A DNA stretch of 64,000 bases, taken from assembly GCA_963734055.1 (NCBI GenBank), contig CAVTFQ010000004.1, positions 310,001 to 374,000 on the forward strand, in the 5' to 3' direction. This DNA is from CAIWHR01 sp963734055 (GTDB lineage Bacteria; Pseudomonadota; Gammaproteobacteria; Burkholderiales; Casimicrobiaceae). This document shows positions 19,951 through 29,224 of the stretch, one piece after another (within the stretch, counting starts at the first letter, position 1; every line of letters starts with the position of its first letter). A program made the position numbers and the translations under genes. The notes below the pieces were generated by a model, which was given only the letters and a program-made list of their open reading frames with translations, did not search any database and was not told the DNA's origin.

Positions 19951-20802
19951 TCAACCCTCGGCAGAGGGGAGGCGGACGCGATAGTTGGCCGACTTCTCGT
20001 CGCGCTCGAGCGTCACGGCGCCGCGGCGCGCGGCCTCCTCGAGCAGGCCGGTGAAGAGTCGAAAGCCGTAATAGGACTCGTTGAACCCGGGATTGCGGCG
20101 CTTCAGCGCCTGCTTGACCATCGAGCCCCAGATCTTCTCTTCGTCGCCGCGCTCGGCGACCAGGGCCTCGACCGTGTCGGCGATCAGGTCGACCGCCTCC
20201 TGGATCCTCTGCTCGTCGTCCTTCTTCGGCGGCGCGACCGCTTCTGCCACGGCCGGCTTCGCCGCCGGCTTGCCGTTGCCCCCCGGCGCCTTCGCCGGCG
20301 CCCGGCGCGCGGCCGGTCTCTTCTTCTCGCGCACGAGGTCGTCGTAGTAGATGAACTCGTCGCAGTTCTTGATCAGCAGGTCGGATGTCGAGTTCTTCAC
20401 GCCGACGCCGATCACGAGCTTCGCGTTCTCGCGGAGCTTCGAGACGAGCGGCGAGAAGTCCGAGTCGCCGCTGATGATCACGAACGTGTCGACGTGCGAC
20501 TTCGTGTAGCAGAGATCGAGCGCGTCGACGACCATCCGGATGTCGGCCGAATTCTTGCCGGACTGCCGCACGTGCGGGATCTCGATCAGCTCGAAGCTGG
20601 CCTCGTGCATCGGCGCCTTGAACGCCTTGTACCGCTCCCAGTCGCAGTACGCCTTCTTCACGACGATGCTGCCCTTGAGCAGCAGTCGCTCGAGGACCTT
20701 CCCGATGTCGAACTTCTCGTACCGCGCGTCCTGCACGCCGAGCGCGATGTTCTCGAAGTCGCAGAACAGCGCCATGTTGGTCGCATCGGGGGTGTGGGCC
20801 AT
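19951..20802 (-). CDS. NYN-domain (PIN-like) putative RNase with C-terminal OST-HTH/LOTUS domain
   Basis: A 283-residue soluble protein. Residues 10-165 form a LabA/DUF88-type NYN domain: MALFCDFENIALGV (first Asp), SADIRMVVDALDLCYTKSHV, and FVIISGDSDFSPLVSKLREN with the SGDSDF acidic cluster. A charged Lys/Ala/Pro linker follows (about 165-200). The C-terminal 75 residues (EKIWGSMVKQALKRRNPGFN ... YGFRLFTGLLEEAARRG ... NYRVRL) fit a winged-helix OST-HTH domain that binds RNA. A role in RNA cleavage or decay is therefore likely but unproven. The start was set where the NYN domain begins; 31 additional upstream codons look non-coding. Confidence 0.85.
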   Translation of the reverse strand: MAHTPDATNMALFCDFENIALGVQDARYEKFDIGKVLERLLLKGSIVVKKAYCDWERYKAFKAPMHEASFELIEIPHVRQSGKNSADIRMVVDALDLCYTKSHVDTFVIISGDSDFSPLVSKLRENAKLVIGVGVKNSTSDLLIKNCDEFIYYDDLVREKKRPAARRAPAKAPGGNGKPAAKPAVAEAVAPPKKDDEQRIQEAVDLIADTVEALVAERGDEEKIWGSMVKQALKRRNPGFNESYYGFRLFTGLLEEAARRGAVTLERDEKSANYRVRLPSAEG

Positions 20803-20985
20803 GCCGGGCTCCGGAGGCGGGTGGGCCGCGAGCGGCGCGCGGCATGCCCATACGATACCAGCCCGCCCTCTCGCGCGCGCCCCCGCAGTGGACACGGGGC
20901 TCCGCTCGGCCGGCCCCGATGCGGCAGGCGCCTCGCGCCGGGTAGAATGGACGGCGACCGCTATTCATCCCCGGGGAGGGGCTCC

Positions 20986-21537
20986 ATGCGCCGCTTCGTC
21001 ATCGCCGCCGTGATTCTGCTGCCTGTCGCCGCGCTGGCCGCCGACAAGTTCGCGCTCGAGAGCGCCGAGATCAGGCCCAGCACCCGGATCAGCGACGCGC
21101 AGGTCTACAAGGGCTTCGGCTGCGAGGGCAAGAACATCTCGCCGTCGCTTTCGTGGAAGGATCCGCCCCCGGGCACGAAGAGCTTCGTCGTCACCGTCTA
21201 CGATCCCGACGCGCCGACGGGCAGCGGCTGGTGGCATTGGGTCGTGTTCAACATTCCCGCCGACGTGAGGTCGCTGCCGGTGGGCGCCGGCAATCCGGGG
21301 TCCGGCAAGCTGCCGAAGGGCGCCGTGCAATCGCTGACCGATTTCGGCGCGCCCGGCTACGGGGGTCCTTGCCCGCCGCGCGGCGACCGGCCCCATCGCT
21401 ACATCTTCACCGTGCATGCCCTCAGGGTCGACAAGCTCGATCTCGACGAGAGATCGATGCCGGCGCTGGTGGGCTTCATGACCAAGTCGAACCGGCTCGC
21501 GCGAGCCACATTCACCGCGACGTACAGTCGCAGGTAG
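20986..21537 (+). CDS. Exported YbhB/YbcL-type phosphatidylethanolamine-binding protein
   Basis: A 183-residue protein with a signal peptide (MRRFVIAAVILLPVAALAAD). The ligand pocket motifs are complete: KNISPSLSWKDPPPGTKSFV, VTVYDPDAPTGSGWWHWVVF (DPDAP and HW), and GGPCPPRGDRPHRYIFTVHA (GPCPPxGxxHRY). Bacterial members of this PEBP family are of unknown biological role, sometimes viewed as serine-protease inhibitors. An AGGGG ribosome site precedes the ATG. It is divergent from the NYN gene across 183 bp. Confidence 0.92.
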   Translation: MRRFVIAAVILLPVAALAADKFALESAEIRPSTRISDAQVYKGFGCEGKNISPSLSWKDPPPGTKSFVVTVYDPDAPTGSGWWHWVVFNIPADVRSLPVGAGNPGSGKLPKGAVQSLTDFGAPGYGGPCPPRGDRPHRYIFTVHALRVDKLDLDERSMPALVGFMTKSNRLARATFTATYSRR

Positions 21538-21550
21538 CGCGCTTCTCGTC

Positions 21551-22213
21551 GTGAGCGTCCCGCTGCCGGCGCTGTCGCTGCTCGAGACACGCGTCCTCGG
21601 CGTGCTGGTCGAAAAGCGGCACACGGTGCCAGATGCGTATCCGCTGACGCTAAACGCGCTCGTCGCGGGCTGCAACCAGAAGACGAGCCGCGACCCCGTC
21701 ATCGACGCGTCCGACGCCGAGGTACAGGCGGCGGTCGACCACCTGCGCATGCTGTCCCTCGTCGTCGAGTCGAGCGGCGGCCGCGTGATGCGCTACGCGC
21801 ACAACGCCGAGCGCGTGCTGGACGTGCCGTCGCAATCCGTCGCGCTCGTCGCCGCGCTGATGCTGCGCGGCCCGCAGACGGCCGGCGAGCTCAGGATCAA
21901 CACCGAGCGGCTGCATCGCTTCGCCGACGTCTCGGCGGTCGAGGGATTCCTGCAGGAGCTCGGCCAGCGGCCAGCGGGGGCGCTCGTCGCCGAACTGCCG
22001 CGCGCGCCGGGCGCGCGCGAGACGCGGTGGGCGCACCTGCTCGCGGGCGCGCCGGCGAGCGAAGGCGTGGCCGAAACCGCGTCGCCGGGCGACGCGGTGG
22101 CCGCCTCGGAAATCGCAGCCCTCAAGGCCAATGTCGACCGGCTCTCCGCCGACGTCGCCGCGCTGAAGGCGTCGGTGGCCCGGCTCTGCGCCGAGCTCGG
22201 CATCGCCACCTGA
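21551..22213 (+). CDS. YceH-family (DUF480) winged-helix protein
   Basis: A 220-residue protein. The hallmark region is LLETRVLGVLVEKRHTVPDA followed by YPLTLNALVAGCNQKTSRDP, which is nearly invariant in YceH. A second winged-helix unit follows, with LMLRGPQTAGELRINTERLH. The C-terminal stretch AALKANVDRLSADVAALKAS is a heptad coiled coil. The function is unknown in any organism; the tandem winged helices suggest nucleic-acid or protein binding. The GTG start is 13 bp after the PEBP gene. Confidence 0.92.
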   Translation: MSVPLPALSLLETRVLGVLVEKRHTVPDAYPLTLNALVAGCNQKTSRDPVIDASDAEVQAAVDHLRMLSLVVESSGGRVMRYAHNAERVLDVPSQSVALVAALMLRGPQTAGELRINTERLHRFADVSAVEGFLQELGQRPAGALVAELPRAPGARETRWAHLLAGAPASEGVAETASPGDAVAASEIAALKANVDRLSADVAALKASVARLCAELGIAT

Positions 22214-22341
22214 CGCGACTCCCCGCGCAGCCCTTCGCGCGTCGCATGGCCGCGATTGCGCGATCGCGGCATCGTGCCTCAGAATGTCCGGTCCGCCGGC
22301 GGCGCGCCGGCGGCGGCGCCATTCTCAACGCGGGGACTCGC

Positions 22342-23154
22342 ATGGATATCACGAACATGATCGACACGGCGAAGCCGGTGCTCGTCGCCTTCGGGCTCAA
22401 GGTGCTGGGCGCCATCGCGATCTACGTCGTCGGCCGCTGGCTCATCGGCATCGTCGGCACGCTGATTCGGAAGGCCTTCGAGCGGCAGAAGGTCGAGCCG
22501 ACCGTGAGTCGCTACGTCGGCAACACGATCAACATCGCGCTCAATGTCCTCCTCATCATCGGCATCCTGGGCTACTTCGGCGTCGAGACGACGTCGTTCG
22601 CCGCGCTGATCGCCGCGATCGGCATCGCGATCGGCGCCGCCTGGAGCGGGATGCTCGCGAACTTCGCCGCCGGCGCGTTCATCCTCGTGTTCCGGCCCTT
22701 CAAGGTCGGCGACTACGTTCTGGCGGGCGAGGTCGAAGGCACCGTGCGGACCGTGGGGATGTTCACGACCGCGATCGACACGCCGGACAACGTGCAGACC
22801 TACGTCGGCAACGCGAAGGTGATGGGCGGCACGATCAAGAACTACTCTGCGAATTCCTACCGCCGGGTCGAACTGACCGCGCAGCTCGACCACAGCGTGG
22901 ATCCCGCCGACGCGGTGACGCGGCTCAAGGCGGCGCTTCCGAAGATCGCGAACGTCATCGAGACGCCGGCGCCCGACGTCGAGATCCTGACTTTCAACGA
23001 GCGCGGGCCGGTCCTCGCGGTGCGCCCGTACGTGCACACGGATCACTACTGGCAGGTGTATTTCGACACGAATCGCGCGATCCGCGAGACGTTCGGCGCT
23101 GCCGGCTATCCGGCCGCCGAGGCGCATCACTTCGTACGGCAGCGCGCGGCGTAG
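22342..23154 (+). CDS. mscS: Small-conductance mechanosensitive channel, MscS family
   Basis: A 270-residue inner-membrane protein with three N-terminal helices. The pore helix TM3 is recognisable (AALIAAIGIAIGAAWSGMLA) with the small-residue packing pattern of MscS, then FAAGAFILVFRPFKVGDYVL starting the beta domain. NYSANSYRRVELTAQLDHSV and the final DTNRAIRETFGAAG fit the cytoplasmic cage. It should open under hypo-osmotic stress to release solutes. Size matches E. coli MscS (286). The ATG was selected because it begins the first helix; the longer frame runs back into yceH. Confidence 0.92.
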   Translation: MDITNMIDTAKPVLVAFGLKVLGAIAIYVVGRWLIGIVGTLIRKAFERQKVEPTVSRYVGNTINIALNVLLIIGILGYFGVETTSFAALIAAIGIAIGAAWSGMLANFAAGAFILVFRPFKVGDYVLAGEVEGTVRTVGMFTTAIDTPDNVQTYVGNAKVMGGTIKNYSANSYRRVELTAQLDHSVDPADAVTRLKAALPKIANVIETPAPDVEILTFNERGPVLAVRPYVHTDHYWQVYFDTNRAIRETFGAAGYPAAEAHHFVRQRAA

Positions 23155-23182
23155 TTGCTTCATTCTGACCGAGGAGGCGACC

Positions 23183-23602
23183 ATGGGACTCTTGGACGGA
23201 TTGCTGGGCGGCCTGACGGGCGGAATGTCGGGCAGCGGCACCGGCGCCCAGCAGCAGAATCCGCTCGTGCTGATCGCGTTGCAGCTCCTGCAGCAGAACG
23301 GCGGCCTGCAGGGGATGCTGTCGAAGTTCCAGCAGGCGGGCTACGGCGCGCAGGCGGACTCGTGGGTGTCGACGGGGCAGAACATGCCGATCTCGGCCGA
23401 CGCACTCCAGCACGTGCTGGGGCAGGGCCAGCTCGGCCAGATCGCGCAGCAGCTCGGCCTGTCGCGCGGCGATGCCGCGGGCGGGCTCGCGTCGATGCTG
23501 CCGCAGATGATCGACCGGATGACGCCGCAGGGGCAGGTGCCCGCCGATCACAGCGACATCGTGGCGCAGGCGCTCGAGCTCCTGAACAAGCGAACGGCCT
23601 GA
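23183..23602 (+). CDS. YidB-like (DUF937) protein
   Basis: A 139-residue Gln/Gly/Leu-rich protein. MGLLDGLLGGLTGGMSG starts with the amphipathic Gly-rich helix of the family. The DUF937 core holds GLQGMLSKFQQAGYGAQADS and ISADALQHVLGQGQLGQIAQ, with PADHSDIVAQALELL near the end. It is soluble, of unknown function, widely conserved in proteobacteria. A strong GAGGAGG ribosome site precedes the ATG. It is followed by a rho-independent terminator 27 bp downstream. Confidence 0.88.
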   Translation: MGLLDGLLGGLTGGMSGSGTGAQQQNPLVLIALQLLQQNGGLQGMLSKFQQAGYGAQADSWVSTGQNMPISADALQHVLGQGQLGQIAQQLGLSRGDAAGGLASMLPQMIDRMTPQGQVPADHSDIVAQALELLNKRTA

Positions 23603-23628
23603 TTCTCGAAATCTGCATATACAATGGA

Positions 23629-23662
23629 AGGGCCGGACGGCGCCCCCGTCCGGCCCTTTTTT
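23629..23662 (+). terminator. Rho-independent terminator after the YidB-like gene
   Basis: A perfect 12-bp stem (23629-23640 with 23646-23657, loop CGCCC) is followed by a run of T (six T ending at 23662). It is the clearest intrinsic terminator in the window. uppP begins only 14 bp after the T run, so the hairpin could also act as an attenuator in the uppP leader. TATACAAT lies just before the stem (23618-23625). Confidence 0.9.
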
Positions 23663-23675
23663 GTCGAGCCCTTGA

Positions 23676-24506
23676 ATGGAATCCCTCGCCTTCATCACCG
23701 CGCTCATCCTCGGGATCGTCGAAGGGCTGACGGAATTCCTGCCGGTGTCCTCGACCGGTCACCTGATCGTCGCCGGCTCGCTCCTGGGCTATACGGGGGA
23801 GCAGGCGAAGATGTTCGAGATCGTGATCCAGGCCGGTGCGATTCTCGCCGTCTGCTGGGAGTACCGCGCGCGGCTCGCAGGCGTCGTGCGCGGACTCTTC
23901 ACCGACGCGACCGCGCAACGCTTCGCCGTCAACCTGGCGATCGCCTTCGTGCCGGCGGCGCTCCTCGGACTCGTGTTCGGCCACGCGATCAAGGCTCACC
24001 TGTTCGCGCCCGTGCCCGTGGCCGTCGCGTCCGTCGCCGGCGCGCTGGTGATCCTGTGGGCCGAACGCCGCCAGCGCGCCCGGCCCGAGACGATCCGCGT
24101 CACCACGGTCGACGCGATGCGCTGGACCGACGCGCTCCTGGTCGGATGCGCGCAGGCGTTCGCGCTCGTGCCGGGCACGTCGCGTTCGGGCGCGACGATC
24201 ATCGGCGGAATGCTGTTCGGACTCTCCCGGGTGGCAGCGACCGAGTTCTCGTTCTTCCTCGCGATCCCCACGCTGTTTGCAGCGACCGGGTATTCGCTGT
24301 GGAAGGACGCGTCGCTGGTCGCCGCCCGCGATCTGCCCGCTTTCGGGATCGGCTTCGCGGCGGCGTTCGTCTCGGCGTTCGCGTGCGTCCGCTGGCTGAT
24401 CCGCTACGTGAGCCATCACGACTTCGTGCCGTTCGCATGGTATCGGCTCGCTTTCGGTGCGGCGATCCTCGCGACCGCATACACGGGCCTCGTGCGCTGG
24501 GATTGA
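23676..24506 (+). CDS. uppP: Undecaprenyl-diphosphate phosphatase UppP (BacA)
   Basis: A 276-residue polytopic inner-membrane enzyme that recycles undecaprenyl pyrophosphate to the monophosphate for peptidoglycan and other cell-wall polymers. The conserved first signature is ILGIVEGLTEFLPVSSTGHL (with the catalytic Glu/Ser region), followed by EIVIQAGAILAVCWEY. The second signature LVPGTSRSGATIIGGMLFGL holds the PGxSRSG phosphate-binding loop. Overexpression of this family gives bacitracin resistance. The stop overlaps the TTG of the following transporter. Confidence 0.97.
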   Translation: MESLAFITALILGIVEGLTEFLPVSSTGHLIVAGSLLGYTGEQAKMFEIVIQAGAILAVCWEYRARLAGVVRGLFTDATAQRFAVNLAIAFVPAALLGLVFGHAIKAHLFAPVPVAVASVAGALVILWAERRQRARPETIRVTTVDAMRWTDALLVGCAQAFALVPGTSRSGATIIGGMLFGLSRVAATEFSFFLAIPTLFAATGYSLWKDASLVAARDLPAFGIGFAAAFVSAFACVRWLIRYVSHHDFVPFAWYRLAFGAAILATAYTGLVRWD

Positions 24507-25432
24507 CCATTGGGCGTCGCCGCTGGGTCGGGCCGCTGTGCGCCGTCGCCGGCGTGCTCGGGTTCTCCTTCAAGGCGATCCTGATCAAGCTCGCCTACGC
24601 GACCTACCCGGTCGACGCGGTCACGCTGCTCGCGCTGCGGATGATCTATTCGGCGCCGCTCTTCGCCGCGATGGCGTGGTGGGCCGCGCGCGACCGCGTA
24701 GCCGTGCCGCTCGCGCGCGGCGACTGGACCCAGCTCGCGCTCCTCGGGCTCATCGGCTATTACCTCGCGAGCCTGCTCGACTTCATGGGTCTCGAGCACA
24801 TCACGGCGGCGCTCGAGCGGCTCGTGCTGTTCCTCTACCCGACGATCGTCGTGCTGCTGTCGGCGCTCTGGCTCGGCGTGCGGATCACGCGCCGCATCGT
24901 CGTGGCGCTGCTCGTCTCCTACGCGGGGATCGCGCTTGTCTTCGTCAACGACCTGCGCGTCGGCGGCGATCCGCAGGCGGTGCTGACCGGCGGCGCGCTG
25001 GTGTTCGGAAGCGCCGTGCTCTACGCCGTGTACCTCGTTCGGGCCGGGCCGGTCATTGCGCGCATCGGGAGCCTGCGCTTCATCGCCTGGGCGATGCTGA
25101 TCTCCTCAGTGTTCGTCCTCGCGCAGTTCGCGGCCACGCGCGAGTTTCGTGCGCTCGCCGTACCGCCGGCGATCCATGGGATCGCGCTCGCGGTGGCCGT
25201 GTTCTCGACGGTGCTGCCGACGTGGCTGATCGCCGAGGCGATCCGCCGGATCGGGGCGAACGCCTCGTCACAGGTGGGTTCGCTCGGCCCGATCTTCACG
25301 ATCTTCTTCGGCGCGCTGCTGCTGCACGAGCCCGTGCACGCCGTCCAGCTCGCGGGCGCGGCGCTCGTGCTCGTCGGCGTCACGCTCGTCGCGCGGAAGC
25401 CGGTAGCCGCTCCCATTTCAGCACAAGTCTGA
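24503..25432 (+). CDS. DMT-superfamily transporter (EamA repeats)
   Basis: A 309-residue inner-membrane carrier with ten helices in two halves. GVLGFSFKAILIKLAYATYP starts the first, LEHITAALERLVLFLYPTIV ends it, and ASSQVGSLGPIFTIFFGALL with LLHEPVHAVQLAGAALVLVG is typical of the second EamA half. The substrate is unknown. The start is proposed as the TTG overlapping the uppP stop (TTGA), as no ATG exists before the first helix; a later GTG would cut into it. Translational coupling with uppP is likely. Confidence 0.85.
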   Translation: MTIGRRRWVGPLCAVAGVLGFSFKAILIKLAYATYPVDAVTLLALRMIYSAPLFAAMAWWAARDRVAVPLARGDWTQLALLGLIGYYLASLLDFMGLEHITAALERLVLFLYPTIVVLLSALWLGVRITRRIVVALLVSYAGIALVFVNDLRVGGDPQAVLTGGALVFGSAVLYAVYLVRAGPVIARIGSLRFIAWAMLISSVFVLAQFAATREFRALAVPPAIHGIALAVAVFSTVLPTWLIAEAIRRIGANASSQVGSLGPIFTIFFGALLLHEPVHAVQLAGAALVLVGVTLVARKPVAAPISAQV

Positions 25433-25459
25433 TGCCCAGCGGGCATCGAGAAGTGAGCC

Positions 25460-26359
25460 ATGGCTGAATCGCCAACGCCGTATCGCGCGACCCACGTCTA
25501 CAAGGTGGTCGACGGGTGTGAAATCAAGGCGGACGTCATCGGGGCGAGTCCCGGCGCGAGTAAGCCGGCCGTGATCTGGATTCACGGCGGCGGATTGATA
25601 TTCGGTTCGCGGAGCGCCTCCCCGCGCGCCGGATTCGTTCGTGCCCTGCTGGAGCGGGACTTCGTCGTCATCTCGATCGATCACCGTCTTGCCCCGGAGA
25701 CCAAGCTGCCCGGGATTCTCGAAGACGTAGCCGATGCGTGGCGCTGGGCCCGCGAACAGGGACCCGAGCTGCTCGGTATCGACGCTGCGCGCATGGGAAT
25801 GGCGGGCGGGTCGTCCGGCGCCTATCTCGCATTGCTGAGCGGCTATCTCGTGCAACCCGCGCCGCGGGCGCTGGCGTCGTTTTCGGGATTCGGTGACATC
25901 ACGGCTCCTTGGGAGGCGGATCCAAGCGCGGCCTACCGGCAGATGCCGCTCGTAACCCGGGACGAAGCGAACCGGTCGGTGGGTGTCCACCCCGTATCGG
26001 AGGCCCCCGCCGAGCCCGACCGCGCGTACTTCTATTTGTACTGCCGGCAGCAGGGTCGCTGGCTCGAAGAGGCCACCGGCCGCGACCCACGGCAGGACGC
26101 CGACTGGTTCAAGCGCTGCTGCCCGCTTCTCAATCTTTCCGCGGATTACCCGCCCACGATCCTGATTCATGGCACCGCGGATACCGACGTGCCCTGCGAC
26201 GAGTCCAGGAACCTCGCGGCGCGTCTTGCGGCGCTGGGCGTGTCCCACGCGTTTCTCGCGCTGGAAGGCGTCGGCCACGGCTTCGCCGGCGCCACACCGG
26301 ACGATGCCCAGGCTGCCGAGGCGGCCGCCGCCGAGTTTCTCGAATCCTGGCTCCGTTAA
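25460..26359 (+). CDS. Alpha/beta hydrolase, HSL-type esterase/lipase
   Basis: A 299-residue soluble hydrolase. The oxyanion motif of the hormone-sensitive-lipase family is VIWIHGGGLIFGSR (HGGG). The nucleophile elbow reads GMAGGSSGAYLALL (GGSSG), the acid is in LIHGTADTDVPCDESRNLAA and the catalytic His in LEGVGHGFAG, so the triad is complete. IDHRLAPETKLPGILEDVAD is another family block. A probable carboxylesterase of unknown substrate. No signal peptide. It sits 27 bp after the DMT gene. Confidence 0.88.
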   Translation: MAESPTPYRATHVYKVVDGCEIKADVIGASPGASKPAVIWIHGGGLIFGSRSASPRAGFVRALLERDFVVISIDHRLAPETKLPGILEDVADAWRWAREQGPELLGIDAARMGMAGGSSGAYLALLSGYLVQPAPRALASFSGFGDITAPWEADPSAAYRQMPLVTRDEANRSVGVHPVSEAPAEPDRAYFYLYCRQQGRWLEEATGRDPRQDADWFKRCCPLLNLSADYPPTILIHGTADTDVPCDESRNLAARLAALGVSHAFLALEGVGHGFAGATPDDAQAAEAAAAEFLESWLR

Positions 26360-26408
26360 CCGACGGAATGGCCGGGCGCCGCCGGACAACCCGGCATGCC
26401 CGGTGTCC

Positions 26409-26439
26409 TATAATGGACCTCCGGCGCGACGCGCGCCGG
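26409..26439 (+). promoter_or_regulatory. Consensus -10 box and leader hairpin upstream of gabD
   Basis: TATAAT (26409-26414) lies 44 bp before the gabD ATG; no good -35 box was found at standard spacing. It is followed by a perfect 8-bp stem with a 3-base loop (CCGGCGCG, ACG, CGCGCCGG; 26421-26439) that would sit at the start of the mRNA, before the GAGGA ribosome site. The hairpin could protect the 5' end or regulate. Confidence 0.5.
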
Positions 26440-26457
26440 GCCCTTCGAGGAATCGTC

Positions 26458-27945
<1,488 letters not shown>

Positions 27946-27964
27946 TTTTTCCGAAGCCAGGGCC

Positions 27965-28222
27965 TCAGAACGTCGGAACCGGCGGCTCGTCGCGCGGCGC
28001 GGTCTCGGCGGCGGCGCGATCCGCGGACTTCGTCACCGCGGCCATCGGCGCGGCGGCCTGCGTGGCCGCCGCGGCGGCAAACGGAAAAGGATCCGCCACG
28101 CCGGGTGCGGAGAGGTTGAACCCGGCCCAGTATCCGAACACCCCGGCGATCAGCATCACGACCAGCGCCTTTTCCCCGGTCGTCAGCAGGTGGCCGTCCT
28201 CGACATGTCCCAGTCTCTTCAT
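27965..28222 (-). CDS. Small single-helix membrane protein, unknown
   Basis: An 85-residue protein. One hydrophobic segment (about residues 19-35, ALVVMLIAGVFGYWAGF) follows a short charged N-terminus (MKRLGHVEDGHLL), then an Ala/Pro/Thr-rich low-complexity tail. No family was recognised. The ATG was preferred since the longer frame adds a 63-residue Arg/Pro-rich stretch without protein character. It lies convergent to gabD and downstream of the Crp/Fnr gene (198 bp away); whether it is expressed is uncertain. Confidence 0.5.
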   Translation of the reverse strand: MKRLGHVEDGHLLTTGEKALVVMLIAGVFGYWAGFNLSAPGVADPFPFAAAAATQAAAPMAAVTKSADRAAAETAPRDEPPVPTF

Positions 28223-28420
28223 TCTCAACTCCGGCAGGACTCCGGTGCTTGCCCGGGGGCCGGCCCGACAGCGAGCGAACCGGCTTTCCGACCCCATCGG
28301 CCCCGCGCACCGTGCGCGACGTCGATGGCGGGACTGTAGGCCTTTCGGAGGGGCGGCAGGAGGGAGCAATCCGGGCCGGGGCTGTCGAATATTCACGCCG
28401 CCGGCATCCAACCCTGGACG

Positions 28421-29077
28421 CTACCAGCCGGGAGGGGGCTTCCGCAGGATGACGATGGTGCGGTCCTCGACCGCGAGGTAGCCGCCGCCGACCAGGTCCT
28501 TCATCAGGCGGCTGATCATGTCGCGCGACGCCCCGACGCGCTCGGCGATGTCCTGCTGGGTGAGCTTCTCCGGGACCACGAGGCGGCCGTCGCGCTCGAC
28601 CGCGAGCATGTTGAGGAGCCGGACCAGCCGACCGTAGACGTCGGAGAGTGCGAGGCTCTTCACGTTCTCGGTCGCATGGCGCACGCGCTGGATCAGCTTC
28701 TCGATCAGGTGCAGCGCGAAGTCGGGATGCGCGAGGATGAACTCGCGGAATTGCGCGCGCGACACGACGGCACACGTCGTCGCCTCGACGGTCATCACCG
28801 ATGCCGAGCGCGGCGCGCCGTCGAGCGACATCTCACCCACGTATTCACCGGGGCCGTGGAAGGCGATGACGACTTCCTTGCCCGCGGCATTGCTCGCGTA
28901 GACCTTGACCCGGCCCGCGAGGACGATGAACAGCGAGTCGCCCTGCTCGCCTTCGTTGATCAGGACGGCGCTCTTCGGAAACTGCCGGATGACGCCCGAT
29001 CCGGCGATCTGGCGCAACGTATCCTGCGCGAGCGGCGCGAGCGGATCCTGCGGCGAGGCATCACGACGAGGCGTCAC
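28421..29077 (-). CDS. Crp/Fnr-family transcriptional regulator
   Basis: A 218-residue regulator. An N-terminal cyclic-nucleotide-type beta-roll (about 15-125) includes GEQGDSLFIVLAGRVKVYAS and GPGEYVGEMSLDGAPRSASV, the phosphate-binding-cassette position. RSAS in place of RTAS-like residues leaves the Arg and Ser needed for cAMP. The C-terminal helix-turn-helix is LTQQDIAERVGASRDMISRL (175-200). No FNR cysteine cluster is present. It is the last gene of the minus-strand run ending at the liv cluster, but an inverted repeat separates it from the PaaK-like gene. Confidence 0.88.
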   Translation of the reverse strand: MTPRRDASPQDPLAPLAQDTLRQIAGSGVIRQFPKSAVLINEGEQGDSLFIVLAGRVKVYASNAAGKEVVIAFHGPGEYVGEMSLDGAPRSASVMTVEATTCAVVSRAQFREFILAHPDFALHLIEKLIQRVRHATENVKSLALSDVYGRLVRLLNMLAVERDGRLVVPEKLTQQDIAERVGASRDMISRLMKDLVGGGYLAVEDRTIVILRKPPPGW

Positions 29078-29102
29078 GGCGGCTAGGGTCGCGGAAGCAC
29101 GA

Positions 29103-29187
29103 AAGTAGGGTCAGACCCGACTTTCCGCATTGTCTCGCCAACGGGGCGGCACCGCAAAAGTGGGGTCTGACGGGTCTGACCCTACTT
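29103..29187. repeat. Palindromic REP-like element, GGGTCAGACCC type
   Basis: Perfect 16-bp arms, AAGTAGGGTCAGACCC (29103-29118) and its complement at 29172-29187, enclose about 53 bp that contain a second half-repeat (AAAAGTGGGGTCTGAC). It fills most of the 147-bp gap between the PaaK-like gene and the Crp/Fnr gene. The same core occurs as a larger palindrome at 34106-34175. Confidence 0.88.
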
Positions 29188-29224
29188 ATACCCTCGCGTC
29201 GGGCCGACGCGGCCCCGAGCTCGC

